Made by a program: the position numbers and the translations under genes
The notes under the pieces: model-generated
Told to the model about the DNA's origin: nothing
Databases searched by the model: none
What the model saw: the letters and a program-made list of their open reading frames with translations, nothing else
Origin: RGIG2000 sp045540515
GTDB lineage: Bacteria > Bacillota > Clostridia > Oscillospirales > CAG-272
Assembly: GCA_045540515.1 (NCBI GenBank)
Contig: JAZQHJ010000173.1
Location: 6,868 to 70,867, forward strand
Direction of reading: 5' to 3'
Length of the DNA stretch: 64,000 nucleotides
In this document: positions 16,593 to 24,404 of the stretch, one piece after another
Numbering within the stretch: the stretch's first letter is position 1
Layout: each line of letters starts with the position of its first letter

Positions 16593-18821
16593 TTAGATAC
16601 AGCAGTGGAAGGTTCTTGAAATAACCTCGTCCTGTTGCTCCTTGGTTAGCTTAATGAAGTTTACAGCATAGCCAGAAACTCTGATAGTGAGCTGTGGGTA
16701 TTTTTCAGGATGCTTTTGAGCATCAAGAAGTAGCTCTCTGTCAAATACGTTTACATTTAAGTGGAAGCCACCCTTTTGTGAATAGCCATCAAGCAGAGCA
16801 ACGAGGTTGTCTGTTTGCTCCTCTGGAGTTTTTCCAAGAGCACTTGGAACAATTGTAAAGGTATTTGAAATGCCGTCCTGTGAATCCATAAATGGAATCT
16901 TTGCAACTGATGCCATTGATGCAACAGCACCATTTGTATCTCTGCCGTGCATAGGGTTAGCACCTGGTGCAAATGGCTCGCCCTGCTTTCTGCCGTCAGG
17001 AGTTGAGCCTGTATTCTTACCATATGCCACGTTTGAGGTAATTGTAAGGATTGAGGTTGTGTGAATACCGTCTCTGTATGTGTGGTTCTGACGAAGGTAG
17101 TCAATGAAGGTGTGTAGAACCTCCTTTGCAATTGAGTCAACCCTGTCATCATCATTACCGTATTTAGGGAAGTCTCCCTCAGTAATATAGTCAGTAACTA
17201 TGCCACGTTCGTTTCTTACAACCTTAACCTTTGCGTACTTAATTGCCGAAAGTGAGTCAGCAACAACGCTAAATCCTGCAATACCAGTTGCGAACCATCT
17301 CTTTACATTCTTGTCGTGAAGAGCCATTTGAAGTCTTTCGTAGCTGTACTTGTCGTGCATATAGTGAATGATATTAAGCGCATTTACATAAACCTGTGCA
17401 AGCCAGCGCATCATATCCTTATATTTTTCCATAACATCGTCATAGTCAAGGTAATCTCCCTCAACACCACGATATTCAGGACCAACCTGCTCACCTGTTA
17501 TTTCATCAACGCCACCGTTGATAGCATAGAGTAGGCATTTTGCAAGATTTGCTCTTGCACCGAAGAACTGCATTTCCTTGCCGATTTTCATAGAGGAAAC
17601 ACAGCACGCAATACCATAGTCATCACCATGTAAGGGACGCATAAGGTCATCATTTTCGTACTGAACGGCATGGTGCTTAATTGAAATTTCAGCACAGTAT
17701 TTCTTGAATTCCTCTGGTAGGTTACAGGACCAAAGCACAGTAAGGTTTGGCTCTGGTGCAGCACCGATATTGTTAAGAGTATTTAGGAAACGGAAGGAGT
17801 TCTTTGTAACAAGAGGACGTCCGTCCGTGCTCATTCCACCAATTGATTCGGTTACCCATGTTGGGTCGCCTGCAAATAAAGCATTGTACTCAGGAGTTCT
17901 TGCAAAGCAAACAAGACGGAGCTTCATAACGAAGTGGTCAATAATTTCTTGAACCTCACTTTCTGTTATGATACCAGCCTTTAAATCTCTTTCTGCATAA
18001 ATATCAAGGAAGGTAGAGGTTCTACCAAGTGACATTGCAGCACCATTTTGCTCCTTAACAGCAGCAAGATAGCCAAAGTAAACGGCTTGAACAGCCTCCT
18101 TAAAGGATGAAGCAGGCTTTGAAATATCACAGCCATAGGAAAGAGCCATTTTTTTGAGCATTTCAAGAGCTCTTATTTGCTCGGAAAGCTCCTCACGTTC
18201 ACGAATAACGTCAGCGTACATTATGATACGGGTGCCTTCCTTTTTCTTTTGCTTGTCCTCGATTAGCTTATCAACGCCATAGAGAGCAACTCTACGATAG
18301 TCACCTATAATTCTTCCACGGCCGTATGCGTCCGGAAGTCCTGTGATTATATGGCTTGAACGACATTTTCTCATCTCAGAGGTATAAACGTCAAAAACAC
18401 CTGCATTGTGTGTTTTTCTGTGCTCAGTAAAGTATTCAACGACCTCAGGGTCAACCTCATAGCCGTTGTCCTTACAAGCCTTTGTAGCCATTCTTATACC
18501 ACCATATGGTTGAAGAGCACGTTTAAGTGGCTTGTCAGTTTGCAAGCCTACAATTTGCTCCTTGTCCTTATCAATATAAGCGGCAGGGTGTGAGGTGATT
18601 GTTGAAATGATTTTGGTGTCCATATCAAGAACACCGCCCTTTTCAATCTCCTCCTTCTTTAATTGACTAACTCTTTCCCAAAGGTCAAGAGTGTTTTGAG
18701 TAGCACCGGTAAGGAAGCTACTATCACCATAATAAGGAGTATAGTTTCTTTGAATAAAGTCTCTTACGTTAATTTCTGTTTGCCAAGGGCCTTGTACAAA
18801 ATTTTCCCATCCAATAGGCAT
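16593..18821 (-). CDS. pflB: Formate C-acetyltransferase (pyruvate formate-lyase)
   Basis: This 742-aa glycyl-radical enzyme converts pyruvate and CoA to acetyl-CoA and formate. The catalytic Cys-Cys pair lies in GIACCVSSM at about residues 406-407, and the radical glycine is about residue 717 in RVSGYAVNF, close to the C terminus as in known PflB. Full length and intact. It has an excellent GGGAGG ribosome site, a consensus promoter about 70 bp upstream and a perfect inverted repeat further upstream that may be an operator. It heads a two-gene operon with its activase. Confidence 0.98.
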   Translation of the reverse strand: MPIGWENFVQGPWQTEINVRDFIQRNYTPYYGDSSFLTGATQNTLDLWERVSQLKKEEIEKGGVLDMDTKIISTITSHPAAYIDKDKEQIVGLQTDKPLKRALQPYGGIRMATKACKDNGYEVDPEVVEYFTEHRKTHNAGVFDVYTSEMRKCRSSHIITGLPDAYGRGRIIGDYRRVALYGVDKLIEDKQKKKEGTRIIMYADVIREREELSEQIRALEMLKKMALSYGCDISKPASSFKEAVQAVYFGYLAAVKEQNGAAMSLGRTSTFLDIYAERDLKAGIITESEVQEIIDHFVMKLRLVCFARTPEYNALFAGDPTWVTESIGGMSTDGRPLVTKNSFRFLNTLNNIGAAPEPNLTVLWSCNLPEEFKKYCAEISIKHHAVQYENDDLMRPLHGDDYGIACCVSSMKIGKEMQFFGARANLAKCLLYAINGGVDEITGEQVGPEYRGVEGDYLDYDDVMEKYKDMMRWLAQVYVNALNIIHYMHDKYSYERLQMALHDKNVKRWFATGIAGFSVVADSLSAIKYAKVKVVRNERGIVTDYITEGDFPKYGNDDDRVDSIAKEVLHTFIDYLRQNHTYRDGIHTTSILTITSNVAYGKNTGSTPDGRKQGEPFAPGANPMHGRDTNGAVASMASVAKIPFMDSQDGISNTFTIVPSALGKTPEEQTDNLVALLDGYSQKGGFHLNVNVFDRELLLDAQKHPEKYPQLTIRVSGYAVNFIKLTKEQQDEVISRTFHCCI

Positions 18822-18889
18822 AAAAAATCCTCCCTTAAAAAATTGCGATATCTAATATACTATTATATAAATTAGTATCTCTTGACAAT

Positions 18890-18918
18890 AATATAACATT
18901 ATTTAATTTTAAAGTCAA
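18890..18918 (-). promoter_or_regulatory. Promoter of pflBA
   Basis: Minus strand: TTGACT (18918-18913), 17-bp spacer, TATATT (18895-18890). Confidence 0.8.
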
Positions 18919-18973
18919 GCAAAATTACGTCTTGTATGCTATTCTTTGTATAAATAGCTAAAAGCAAAATTTA

Positions 18974-19006
18974 AAATTCTAAAAACTAGTATAGTTTTTA
19001 GAATTT
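18974..19006. repeat. Perfect 33-bp inverted repeat upstream of the pflBA promoter
   Basis: AAATTCTAAAAACTA and its exact complement are separated by GTA. The repeat sits about 56 bp upstream of the pflB -35. It lacks a T tract on either side that would make it a clear terminator, so a regulator-binding site is the favoured reading. The whole 304-bp gap between pflB and the next gene holds the pflB leader and promoter, this repeat and the terminator of the AEC gene; nothing else is evident. Confidence 0.8.
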
Positions 19007-19042
19007 CATTCAAATTGAAAAAATATTCAGATTTTTGGGCAA

Positions 19043-19070
19043 AAAATAAAACGCACCCTGTAAAGAGTGC
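19043..19070 (-). terminator. Terminator of the AEC transporter gene
   Basis: Minus strand: GCACTC (19070-19065) pairs with GGGTGC (19058-19053), followed by GTTTTATT. A short stem with one G-U pair. Confidence 0.6.
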
Positions 19071-19125
19071 ATTTTAGATATATCATTTTTGATATAACTG
19101 CTAACAAAATTTAGCATACCAAATT

Positions 19126-20055
19126 TTAGAAAAATGGAACAAGGAGTGACATTAAAGGAATGGTCAGCGCCGAAAGTGAGGTGCCAAGCAAAACAAGTGA
19201 GGACGCCGTTTTTTGTCCCTGTCCAAGCATTTCAGCAAAGTTTAGCACCACCGATGCAACAGGACAGGCAAGTATTATGTAAATTGACCCCTTCAAGGTT
19301 GCATCTATTGGAAGTGGGAGCAGAATTAAGAAGGTCACAAGTGGGAATAAAATTTGCTTGATTCCAATAATTAAGTAGTGCCAAGGATTTGAAAATACGT
19401 CCTTTATTGATGAGCAAGCAAGACGCATACCCATAATTAGCATACAAAGAGGGGTTGACATTTTTGCAAGCAGAGTAATCATATCATTAAGTAGCGTTGG
19501 CAGAGTAATGTCAAATGCAAAGAATGGAATTGCAATCACAAGAGCTATTGTTGCAGGGTTTAAAAGTATCTTTTTTACGCTTACGTATTTTTTGTCCTGC
19601 GAGATAATAAATGAGGCAACGCTCCAACCAAGAATATTCATAGCAAGGGAGTACATTGCCGAAAAGGCGATAGCCTGTGGATGATTTGGGAACAAGGCCT
19701 CCAAAATCGGTACGCCCATAAATGCACCGTTTGCAAGGGTTGTGGCAATTGTGTAAATGCGATATTTTACGTCGGCTGACCTTTTCTTAAAGGCAAAATA
19801 AAAGCCGAAGAGCCCAAGCAAAAGCAAGGTCAAAACGATTGCAAAGGCAAGGAGCATTTGATAGGTTAAATCCCACGAAAAATTATTTTTAGTAAGGGAA
19901 TGGAAAACTAAGCATGGAGAGGAAACGTACATAAGCAATTTTGCAAAGGCAGAAATGCTATCGCCCTTAACAAGCTTGGTTTTGACAAGTAAAAAGCCTG
20001 GTAGGGCATAAAGGAGCATTATGGCGACAACGCCAAGTGCCGTAAAAAATAACAT
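19126..20055 (-). CDS. AEC (auxin efflux carrier) family transporter
   Basis: This 309-aa protein is almost entirely hydrophobic, with about ten TM helices in two five-helix halves, as in the AEC/bile-acid-transporter superfamily. The start is ATG 20055, preceded by AGGGAGG; an upstream in-frame start at 20100 would add 15 polar residues and has no ribosome site. The N-terminal helix ALGVVAIMLLYALPGFLLVK, the central LANGAFMGVPI break and the C-terminal ACPVASVVLNFAEM break are typical of this family. Family members move organic anions such as malate or malonate; the substrate here is unknown. It is monocistronic. Confidence 0.88.
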   Translation of the reverse strand: MLFFTALGVVAIMLLYALPGFLLVKTKLVKGDSISAFAKLLMYVSSPCLVFHSLTKNNFSWDLTYQMLLAFAIVLTLLLLGLFGFYFAFKKRSADVKYRIYTIATTLANGAFMGVPILEALFPNHPQAIAFSAMYSLAMNILGWSVASFIISQDKKYVSVKKILLNPATIALVIAIPFFAFDITLPTLLNDMITLLAKMSTPLCMLIMGMRLACSSIKDVFSNPWHYLIIGIKQILFPLVTFLILLPLPIDATLKGSIYIILACPVASVVLNFAEMLGQGQKTASSLVLLGTSLSALTIPLMSLLVPFF

Positions 20056-20148
20056 ATTGTCCTCCCTAAATGATAATTCACTATGCAAGTATATTATCAC
20101 ATTAAGTCAAAAAATTCAATAAAAAAATAAAAAAATCACCCCTTAATA

Positions 20149-20177
20149 TTGCAATAAAAAAATCATTGTGCTACAAT
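20149..20177 (+). promoter_or_regulatory. Promoter of ddh
   Basis: TTGCAA (20149-20154), 17-bp spacer, extended -10 TGCTACAAT (TACAAT 20172-20177). Confidence 0.75.
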
Positions 20178-20207
20178 AAAACCATATTTTAGTATAAGAG
20201 GTGCAAA

Positions 20208-21191
20208 ATGATTAGAATAGGTATATTTGGCTATGGCAACCTTGGACGTGGAGTTGAATGTGCAATAAAGCAAAATGATGATATGGAGCTTGTATGCGTT
20301 TTCACAAGACGTGACCCTGCCACAGTTAAGATTTTAACCGAGGGAGTGGCTGTTTTAAGGGCTGACGAGGCTTATAAAATGGTTGATAAAATCGACGTTA
20401 TGATACTTTGTGGTGGTAGTGCAACCGACCTACCAGAGCAAACACCATATCTTGCGGGATTGTTTAATGTAGTTGATAGCTTTGACACCCATGCAAGAAT
20501 TCCAGAGCATTTTGCAAATGTTGATAAAAGAGCCAAGGAGAGTGGAAAAATCGGAATTATCTCAGTTGGCTGGGACCCAGGTATGTTTTCACTTAATCGC
20601 TTAATTGCAAAAGCAATTTTACCAAACGGTAAGGACTATACCTTCTGGGGTAAGGGCGTTAGCCAAGGACATAGCGATGCAATAAGAAGAGTTAAGGGCG
20701 TAAAGAACGGAAAGCAATACACAATTCCTGTAAAGGAGGCGCTTGATGCAGTAAGGGCTGGTACAAATCCAGAGCTTACAACAAGACAAAAGCACAAAAG
20801 AGAGTGCTTTGTTGTGCCACAGGAGGGGGCAGACCTTGTGGCAATTGAAAAGGAAATTAAGGAAATGCCAAACTACTTTGCAGATTACGACACAACCGTG
20901 CATTTTATTACCGAGCAGGAGCTTTTGGAAAACCATAGCGGAATCCCACACGGTGGCTTTGTAATCCGTAGTGGAAAAACAGGCTGGAATGAGGAAAATA
21001 CACACATAATTGAGTACAGCCTAAAGCTTGACTCAAACCCAGAATTCACAGCGTCAGTAATTGTTGCATATGCAAGGGGCGCATATCGTCTAAGTAAGGA
21101 GGGACAAAGCGGTGCAAGAACTGTTTTTGATATTGCACCTGCATATATCTTGCCAATGAGCCCAGAGGAGCAAAGACGCACAATGCTATAA
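20208..21191 (+). CDS. ddh: meso-Diaminopimelate D-dehydrogenase
   Basis: This 327-aa NADPH-dependent enzyme makes meso-diaminopimelate from tetrahydrodipicolinate in one step, supplying lysine and the peptidoglycan cross-linking amino acid. The N-terminal Rossmann loop GIFGYGNLGRG (residues 5-15) and the following FTRRDP block are characteristic, as are SVGWDPGMFSLNR near 122 and FWGKGVSQGHSDAIRR near 147. Length is typical. The gene is monocistronic with a clear promoter and terminator. The dehydrogenase route is found in some Bacillota, Bacteroidota and actinobacteria, and implies meso-DAP-type peptidoglycan here. Confidence 0.97.
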   Translation: MIRIGIFGYGNLGRGVECAIKQNDDMELVCVFTRRDPATVKILTEGVAVLRADEAYKMVDKIDVMILCGGSATDLPEQTPYLAGLFNVVDSFDTHARIPEHFANVDKRAKESGKIGIISVGWDPGMFSLNRLIAKAILPNGKDYTFWGKGVSQGHSDAIRRVKGVKNGKQYTIPVKEALDAVRAGTNPELTTRQKHKRECFVVPQEGADLVAIEKEIKEMPNYFADYDTTVHFITEQELLENHSGIPHGGFVIRSGKTGWNEENTHIIEYSLKLDSNPEFTASVIVAYARGAYRLSKEGQSGARTVFDIAPAYILPMSPEEQRRTML

Positions 21192-21194
21192 ATC

Positions 21195-21224
21195 AAAGGG
21201 AGCAGATTTTCTGTTCCTTTTTTG
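21195..21224 (+). terminator. Terminator of ddh
   Basis: AAAGGGAGCAG pairs with CTGTTCCTTT around ATTTT (two G-U pairs), then TTTT. Confidence 0.8.
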
Positions 21225-21279
21225 ATATTTCAATGCGATTGCAAATATGGTTATAAAGGAATACAGGGCTTTCTTTTTC

Positions 21280-21308
21280 TTGACATAATAATATATTTAT
21301 GATATGAT
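21280..21308 (+). promoter_or_regulatory. Promoter of the M3 oligopeptidase gene
   Basis: TTGACA (21280-21285), 17-bp spacer, TATGAT (21303-21308). Confidence 0.8.
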
Positions 21309-21341
21309 TTTCTTTGGAAATAACTAAAATGAGGTGATTTT

Positions 21342-23030
21342 ATGAGCTATGTAAAAATTAAGGATATGGAATATAAAAGAGTCTTGAAGGAGGACTCAAT
21401 TGCACTTATAGAAAAATGTATTGCAAAAATTGAAAATGCAACAAGCGCACAGGATTTGCTTGATGCACGAAATGAGTACAACAAGGACTCCGAGGTGCTA
21501 GGAACTATGGTTCGCCTAGCACACACAAGACTAAACCTAAATAGCCGTGATGAATTTTATGGGCAGGAGATGAACTATTATAATAGCGCATTGCCAGAAA
21601 TTCAAATGTATGACATTAAATTTTCAAAGGCATTCCTTGCATCCCCATATTTAGAGGAGGCAAAAAAGAGCCTTAATCCTCTCGTTGTTACAATGATGGA
21701 GCTTTCCTTAAAAACTACTGACGAACGAATTTTAGAGGAAATGCAACAGGAAAATATGCTAACAACCGAGTATGGAAAGTTCGTGTCCGAGCTTACCTAT
21801 AATTTCAGAGGCGAGAGCCTTACTCTTGGTGCATTACGTAAATATATGCAGGACAAGGACAGAGAAACAAGAAAAGAGGCATACGAGGCACTGGGTAAAA
21901 CCCTTAGCGAAAACGGTAGCTATATTGATGAGCTGTTTGATAAAATGGTTAAAAACCGTGACAAAATGGCAAAAAAGCTTGGCTATGAAAATTACGTTGA
22001 GCTAGGCTACAATATTATGCAAAGAACCTGCTACGATAAGGAAAAGGTTGCTGTATTCCGTGAAAACGTTCTTTCTGACATTGTTCCTGTTGTGACGGAA
22101 TTAAAGAATGAAATTGCAAAAAAGCTTGGAATTGATGATTTTAAGCTCTATGATGATAACACCTATTCAGAAAACGACCCAGCACCAATCCTTGATGCAC
22201 AGGGGATTTTGGAGGCAGGACGTGAAATGTATCACGAAATGAGCCCCGAAACTAGCGAGTTTATTGATATGATGTTTGAGTCAGATGCCTTTGACGTTTT
22301 GCCACGTCAGGGCAAGTGGACGGGTGGCTATATGACCTCGTTCCCACTTTACAAGCAACCATTTATCTTTGCAAACTTTAATGGCACAACTGCCGACGTT
22401 GACGTAATTACTCACGAGGCAGGACACGCATTTGCCTACTATGTTGGTGCAGACGATATGACTCCGGAGCTTCAGCTAGGAGGAATGGAAACTGCCGAAA
22501 CTCACTCAATGAGTATGGAATTTTTTGCATGGAAGTATATGGACAAATTCTTTGGAGAAGGAGCTAGGGCGTACAAGTATAAGCATTTATTCAGTGCTCT
22601 TGCATTTATTCCTTATGGAACAATAGTTGACTACTTCCAGCAAAGGGTTTATGAAAATCCAGAAATGACACCTGCGCAAAGGAATGAGCTATGGTGTGAG
22701 CTTGAAGCAAAATTCCGTCCTTGGATGAACGCAGACGGCATTGAATACCTAGAAAAGGGCACAAGGTGGCAATATCAAAACCACATATTCCAAAGTCCAT
22801 TTTACTATATTGATTACTGCCTTGCGCAAACAATCGCATTTGAGTTTTTAAAGCTCAGCCTTGAAGATTACGAGGGGGCATTAAAGACCTATATTGCACA
22901 CGCATCAAGAACAGGCAACTACGGAATTACCGACCTTGTAAAAATGGCAGGACTCAAATCACCATTTGACAAGGGAGCACTTAGCGAGGTTGCATCCTTC
23001 TGCCGTGACCTTCTTAACAAGCTAGCATAA
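21342..23030 (+). CDS. M3-family oligoendopeptidase (PepF-like)
   Basis: This 562-aa zinc metallopeptidase has HEAGH at residues 358-362 and a downstream glutamate in GGMETAETHSMSMEFF about 25 residues later, the third zinc ligand of the M3 family. The N-terminal half is the helical lid typical of oligoendopeptidase F. There is no signal peptide, so it degrades short peptides in the cytoplasm. Length fits the shorter M3B branch. It stands alone between its promoter and terminator. The exact PepF subgroup is not determined. Confidence 0.93.
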   Translation: MSYVKIKDMEYKRVLKEDSIALIEKCIAKIENATSAQDLLDARNEYNKDSEVLGTMVRLAHTRLNLNSRDEFYGQEMNYYNSALPEIQMYDIKFSKAFLASPYLEEAKKSLNPLVVTMMELSLKTTDERILEEMQQENMLTTEYGKFVSELTYNFRGESLTLGALRKYMQDKDRETRKEAYEALGKTLSENGSYIDELFDKMVKNRDKMAKKLGYENYVELGYNIMQRTCYDKEKVAVFRENVLSDIVPVVTELKNEIAKKLGIDDFKLYDDNTYSENDPAPILDAQGILEAGREMYHEMSPETSEFIDMMFESDAFDVLPRQGKWTGGYMTSFPLYKQPFIFANFNGTTADVDVITHEAGHAFAYYVGADDMTPELQLGGMETAETHSMSMEFFAWKYMDKFFGEGARAYKYKHLFSALAFIPYGTIVDYFQQRVYENPEMTPAQRNELWCELEAKFRPWMNADGIEYLEKGTRWQYQNHIFQSPFYYIDYCLAQTIAFEFLKLSLEDYEGALKTYIAHASRTGNYGITDLVKMAGLKSPFDKGALSEVASFCRDLLNKLA

Positions 23031-23042
23031 AGACTAAATATA

Positions 23043-23076
23043 AAAAAGCAGTAGGACCAAAGCCTTACTGCTTTTT
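23043..23076 (+). terminator. Terminator of the oligopeptidase gene
   Basis: AAAAAGCAGTAGG pairs with CCTTACTGCTTTTT (one bulge), followed by GTTT. Confidence 0.8.
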
Positions 23077-23147
23077 GTTTAAGACAAAGCCCTTTATCCC
23101 TTTTGTGAATAAAATACTGCTTTCATTTTAAATCTGCATAAATAAAA

Positions 23148-23176
23148 CAAAAAACCAACCCAGTCGGGTTGGTTTT
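23148..23176 (-). terminator. Terminator of mscL
   Basis: AAAACCAACCC (23151-23161) pairs with GGGTTGGTTTT (23166-23176). On the minus strand it is followed by TTGTTTT. Confidence 0.85.
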
Positions 23177-23185
23177 CTTTTACTT

Positions 23186-23818
23186 TTATTTGCTTTCGAT
23201 AGCAACAAGAATCTTTTTGAGTAAATCCTCAGCTGTTGGATTTGCCTCTCTTTCAGCCCTTGCAGCCTCCTCAGCTGCCTTTGCCTCTTCCTCTGCCTTC
23301 TTTGCTTGAATATCACGATATGTAGCAACATCAGCCTTGTCTCTTGGGTTAAGTCCCTGAGCCTTCATTTCAGCCTTTTGCTCCTTTGTGAGCTTTCCAG
23401 CCTTAGCCTTTTCGCCATTTTCCTTTAAGTTGTTAATTGTTCTAACAATAATAAAGAGAACAAGTGCGATTAGAAGGAAGTTGATGATTGCGTTAATGAG
23501 TGAGCCCCAGTCAATGTAGATTGAGTTTGCAAGGTCAATCTCTGTTGTGTAAACTGCGTTACCAAGAGAATCAACCACTGCGTTTCCGTCTGCATCAAGA
23601 GCAGGTAGGTAAGCAACCTTTAAGAAGGTAAAGAGCTCTGTAAGAGCATCCTTGCCAAGAATGAGGGCAAGAACCCAGTTAATGATTGGCTTTAAAACGA
23701 AATTGCTAAGTCCGTTTACAATTGCAGTAAACGCACCACCAACAATAACGCCGACAGCCATGTCAAGAACGTTGCCACGAGTGATAAATTTTTTGAATTC
23801 TGCAAAAAACTTTTTCAT
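23186..23818 (-). CDS. mscL: Large-conductance mechanosensitive channel with extended C terminus
   Basis: This homopentameric membrane channel releases solutes under hypo-osmotic shock. The first 45 residues are a canonical MscL start (FKKFITRGNVLDMAVGVIVG, pore-lining helix 1), and helix 2 is at about 95-118. At 210 aa it is longer than the usual 130-150. The external loop is enlarged (about 50-92), and about 55 charged residues (Lys/Glu/Ala-rich, probably coiled coil) are inserted before the conserved C-terminal helix TAEDLLKKILVAIE. The gene has a consensus promoter and its own terminator. Confidence 0.95.
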   Translation of the reverse strand: MKKFFAEFKKFITRGNVLDMAVGVIVGGAFTAIVNGLSNFVLKPIINWVLALILGKDALTELFTFLKVAYLPALDADGNAVVDSLGNAVYTTEIDLANSIYIDWGSLINAIINFLLIALVLFIIVRTINNLKENGEKAKAGKLTKEQKAEMKAQGLNPRDKADVATYRDIQAKKAEEEAKAAEEAARAEREANPTAEDLLKKILVAIESK

Positions 23819-23857
23819 TTTTGTCTCTCCTTGTTTTTGAATTTCCTTGATAAATAC

Positions 23858-23886
23858 ATTATATATTTATAAATTGGCTTTGTCAA
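23858..23886 (-). promoter_or_regulatory. Consensus promoter of mscL
   Basis: Minus strand: TTGACA (23886-23881), 17-bp spacer, TATAAT (23863-23858). Confidence 0.9.
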
Positions 23887-23888
23887 GT

Positions 23889-23916
23889 ATTAAGGACTAT
23901 CAAAAGATAGCCCTTA
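23889..23916 (-). terminator. Terminator of the small membrane protein gene
   Basis: TAAGGGCTATC and GATAGTCCTTA pair around TTTT with one mismatch. There is no long T tract and the mscL -35 follows directly, so termination may be incomplete. Confidence 0.6.
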
Positions 23917-23930
23917 GTTATTTTATTTAA

Positions 23931-24182
23931 TTAGTCCTTAAATACGCCTGTGAATTTTAGGATTGAGAAAACTATACCTGCTGTGCAGTAGAGACCAACA
24001 ATAGTAGAAATAATCCACATAAGCACGTTGACAAGTTCAATGCCTAAAAGACCAAGAAGTGTAGAAGCGATGCTTAATACAACACCAACAAGAACATAAA
24101 TTACAAGCTGAATTACGAAAGGCTTAACAACCTTTTTCTCAAGCTTGAATGCGTTTGGCCAAAACTTCTTTAGAAAATCCAT
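23931..24182 (-). CDS. Small two-TM membrane protein, unknown
   Basis: This 83-aa protein has a basic N terminus (about 20 residues, Lys-rich), two hydrophobic helices at about 22-46 and 50-75 with a short loop, and a C-terminal FTGVFKD. It resembles small uncharacterised integral membrane proteins of Bacillota with a Gly-rich first helix. It has a strong GAAAGGAG ribosome site and its own promoter, so it is very likely real. It lies directly upstream of mscL on the same strand. No function is assigned. Confidence 0.8.
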   Translation of the reverse strand: MDFLKKFWPNAFKLEKKVVKPFVIQLVIYVLVGVVLSIASTLLGLLGIELVNVLMWIISTIVGLYCTAGIVFSILKFTGVFKD

Positions 24183-24210
24183 AATAGTTCTCCTTTCAAA
24201 TATGTAAGAA

Positions 24211-24226
24211 GTTGAGCTTCCTCAAC
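24211..24226. repeat. Short inverted repeat in the leader of the small membrane protein
   Basis: GTTGAG-CTTC-CTCAAC lies between the promoter and start codon of the 83-aa membrane protein gene, just downstream of the -10. It could be an operator or a leader hairpin. Confidence 0.5.
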
Positions 24227-24233
24227 AAAACAT

Positions 24234-24262
24234 ATTGTAGCAAAAAATATGCAGTTTTTCAA
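24234..24262 (-). promoter_or_regulatory. Promoter of the small membrane protein gene
   Basis: Minus strand: TTGAAA (24262-24257), 17-bp spacer, TGC-extended TACAAT (24239-24234). Confidence 0.8.
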
Positions 24263-24318
24263 GACTATATTACAAAAAAATCAAATTTTAATAAAATATT
24301 TATAAAACATTCTTATAG

Positions 24319-24347
24319 TTGACTATTTTTTATATAAAGTGTATAAT
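24319..24347 (+). promoter_or_regulatory. Promoter of the ABC-F gene
   Basis: TTGACT (24319-24324), 17-bp spacer, TATAAT (24342-24347). The leader is only about 55 nt and shows no long attenuator. Confidence 0.85.
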
Positions 24348-24404
24348 ATAAGAAAATCCTCTTAAATAAGGATAAAAAACTACGAAAATTAAGGAATTTT
24401 GCTA

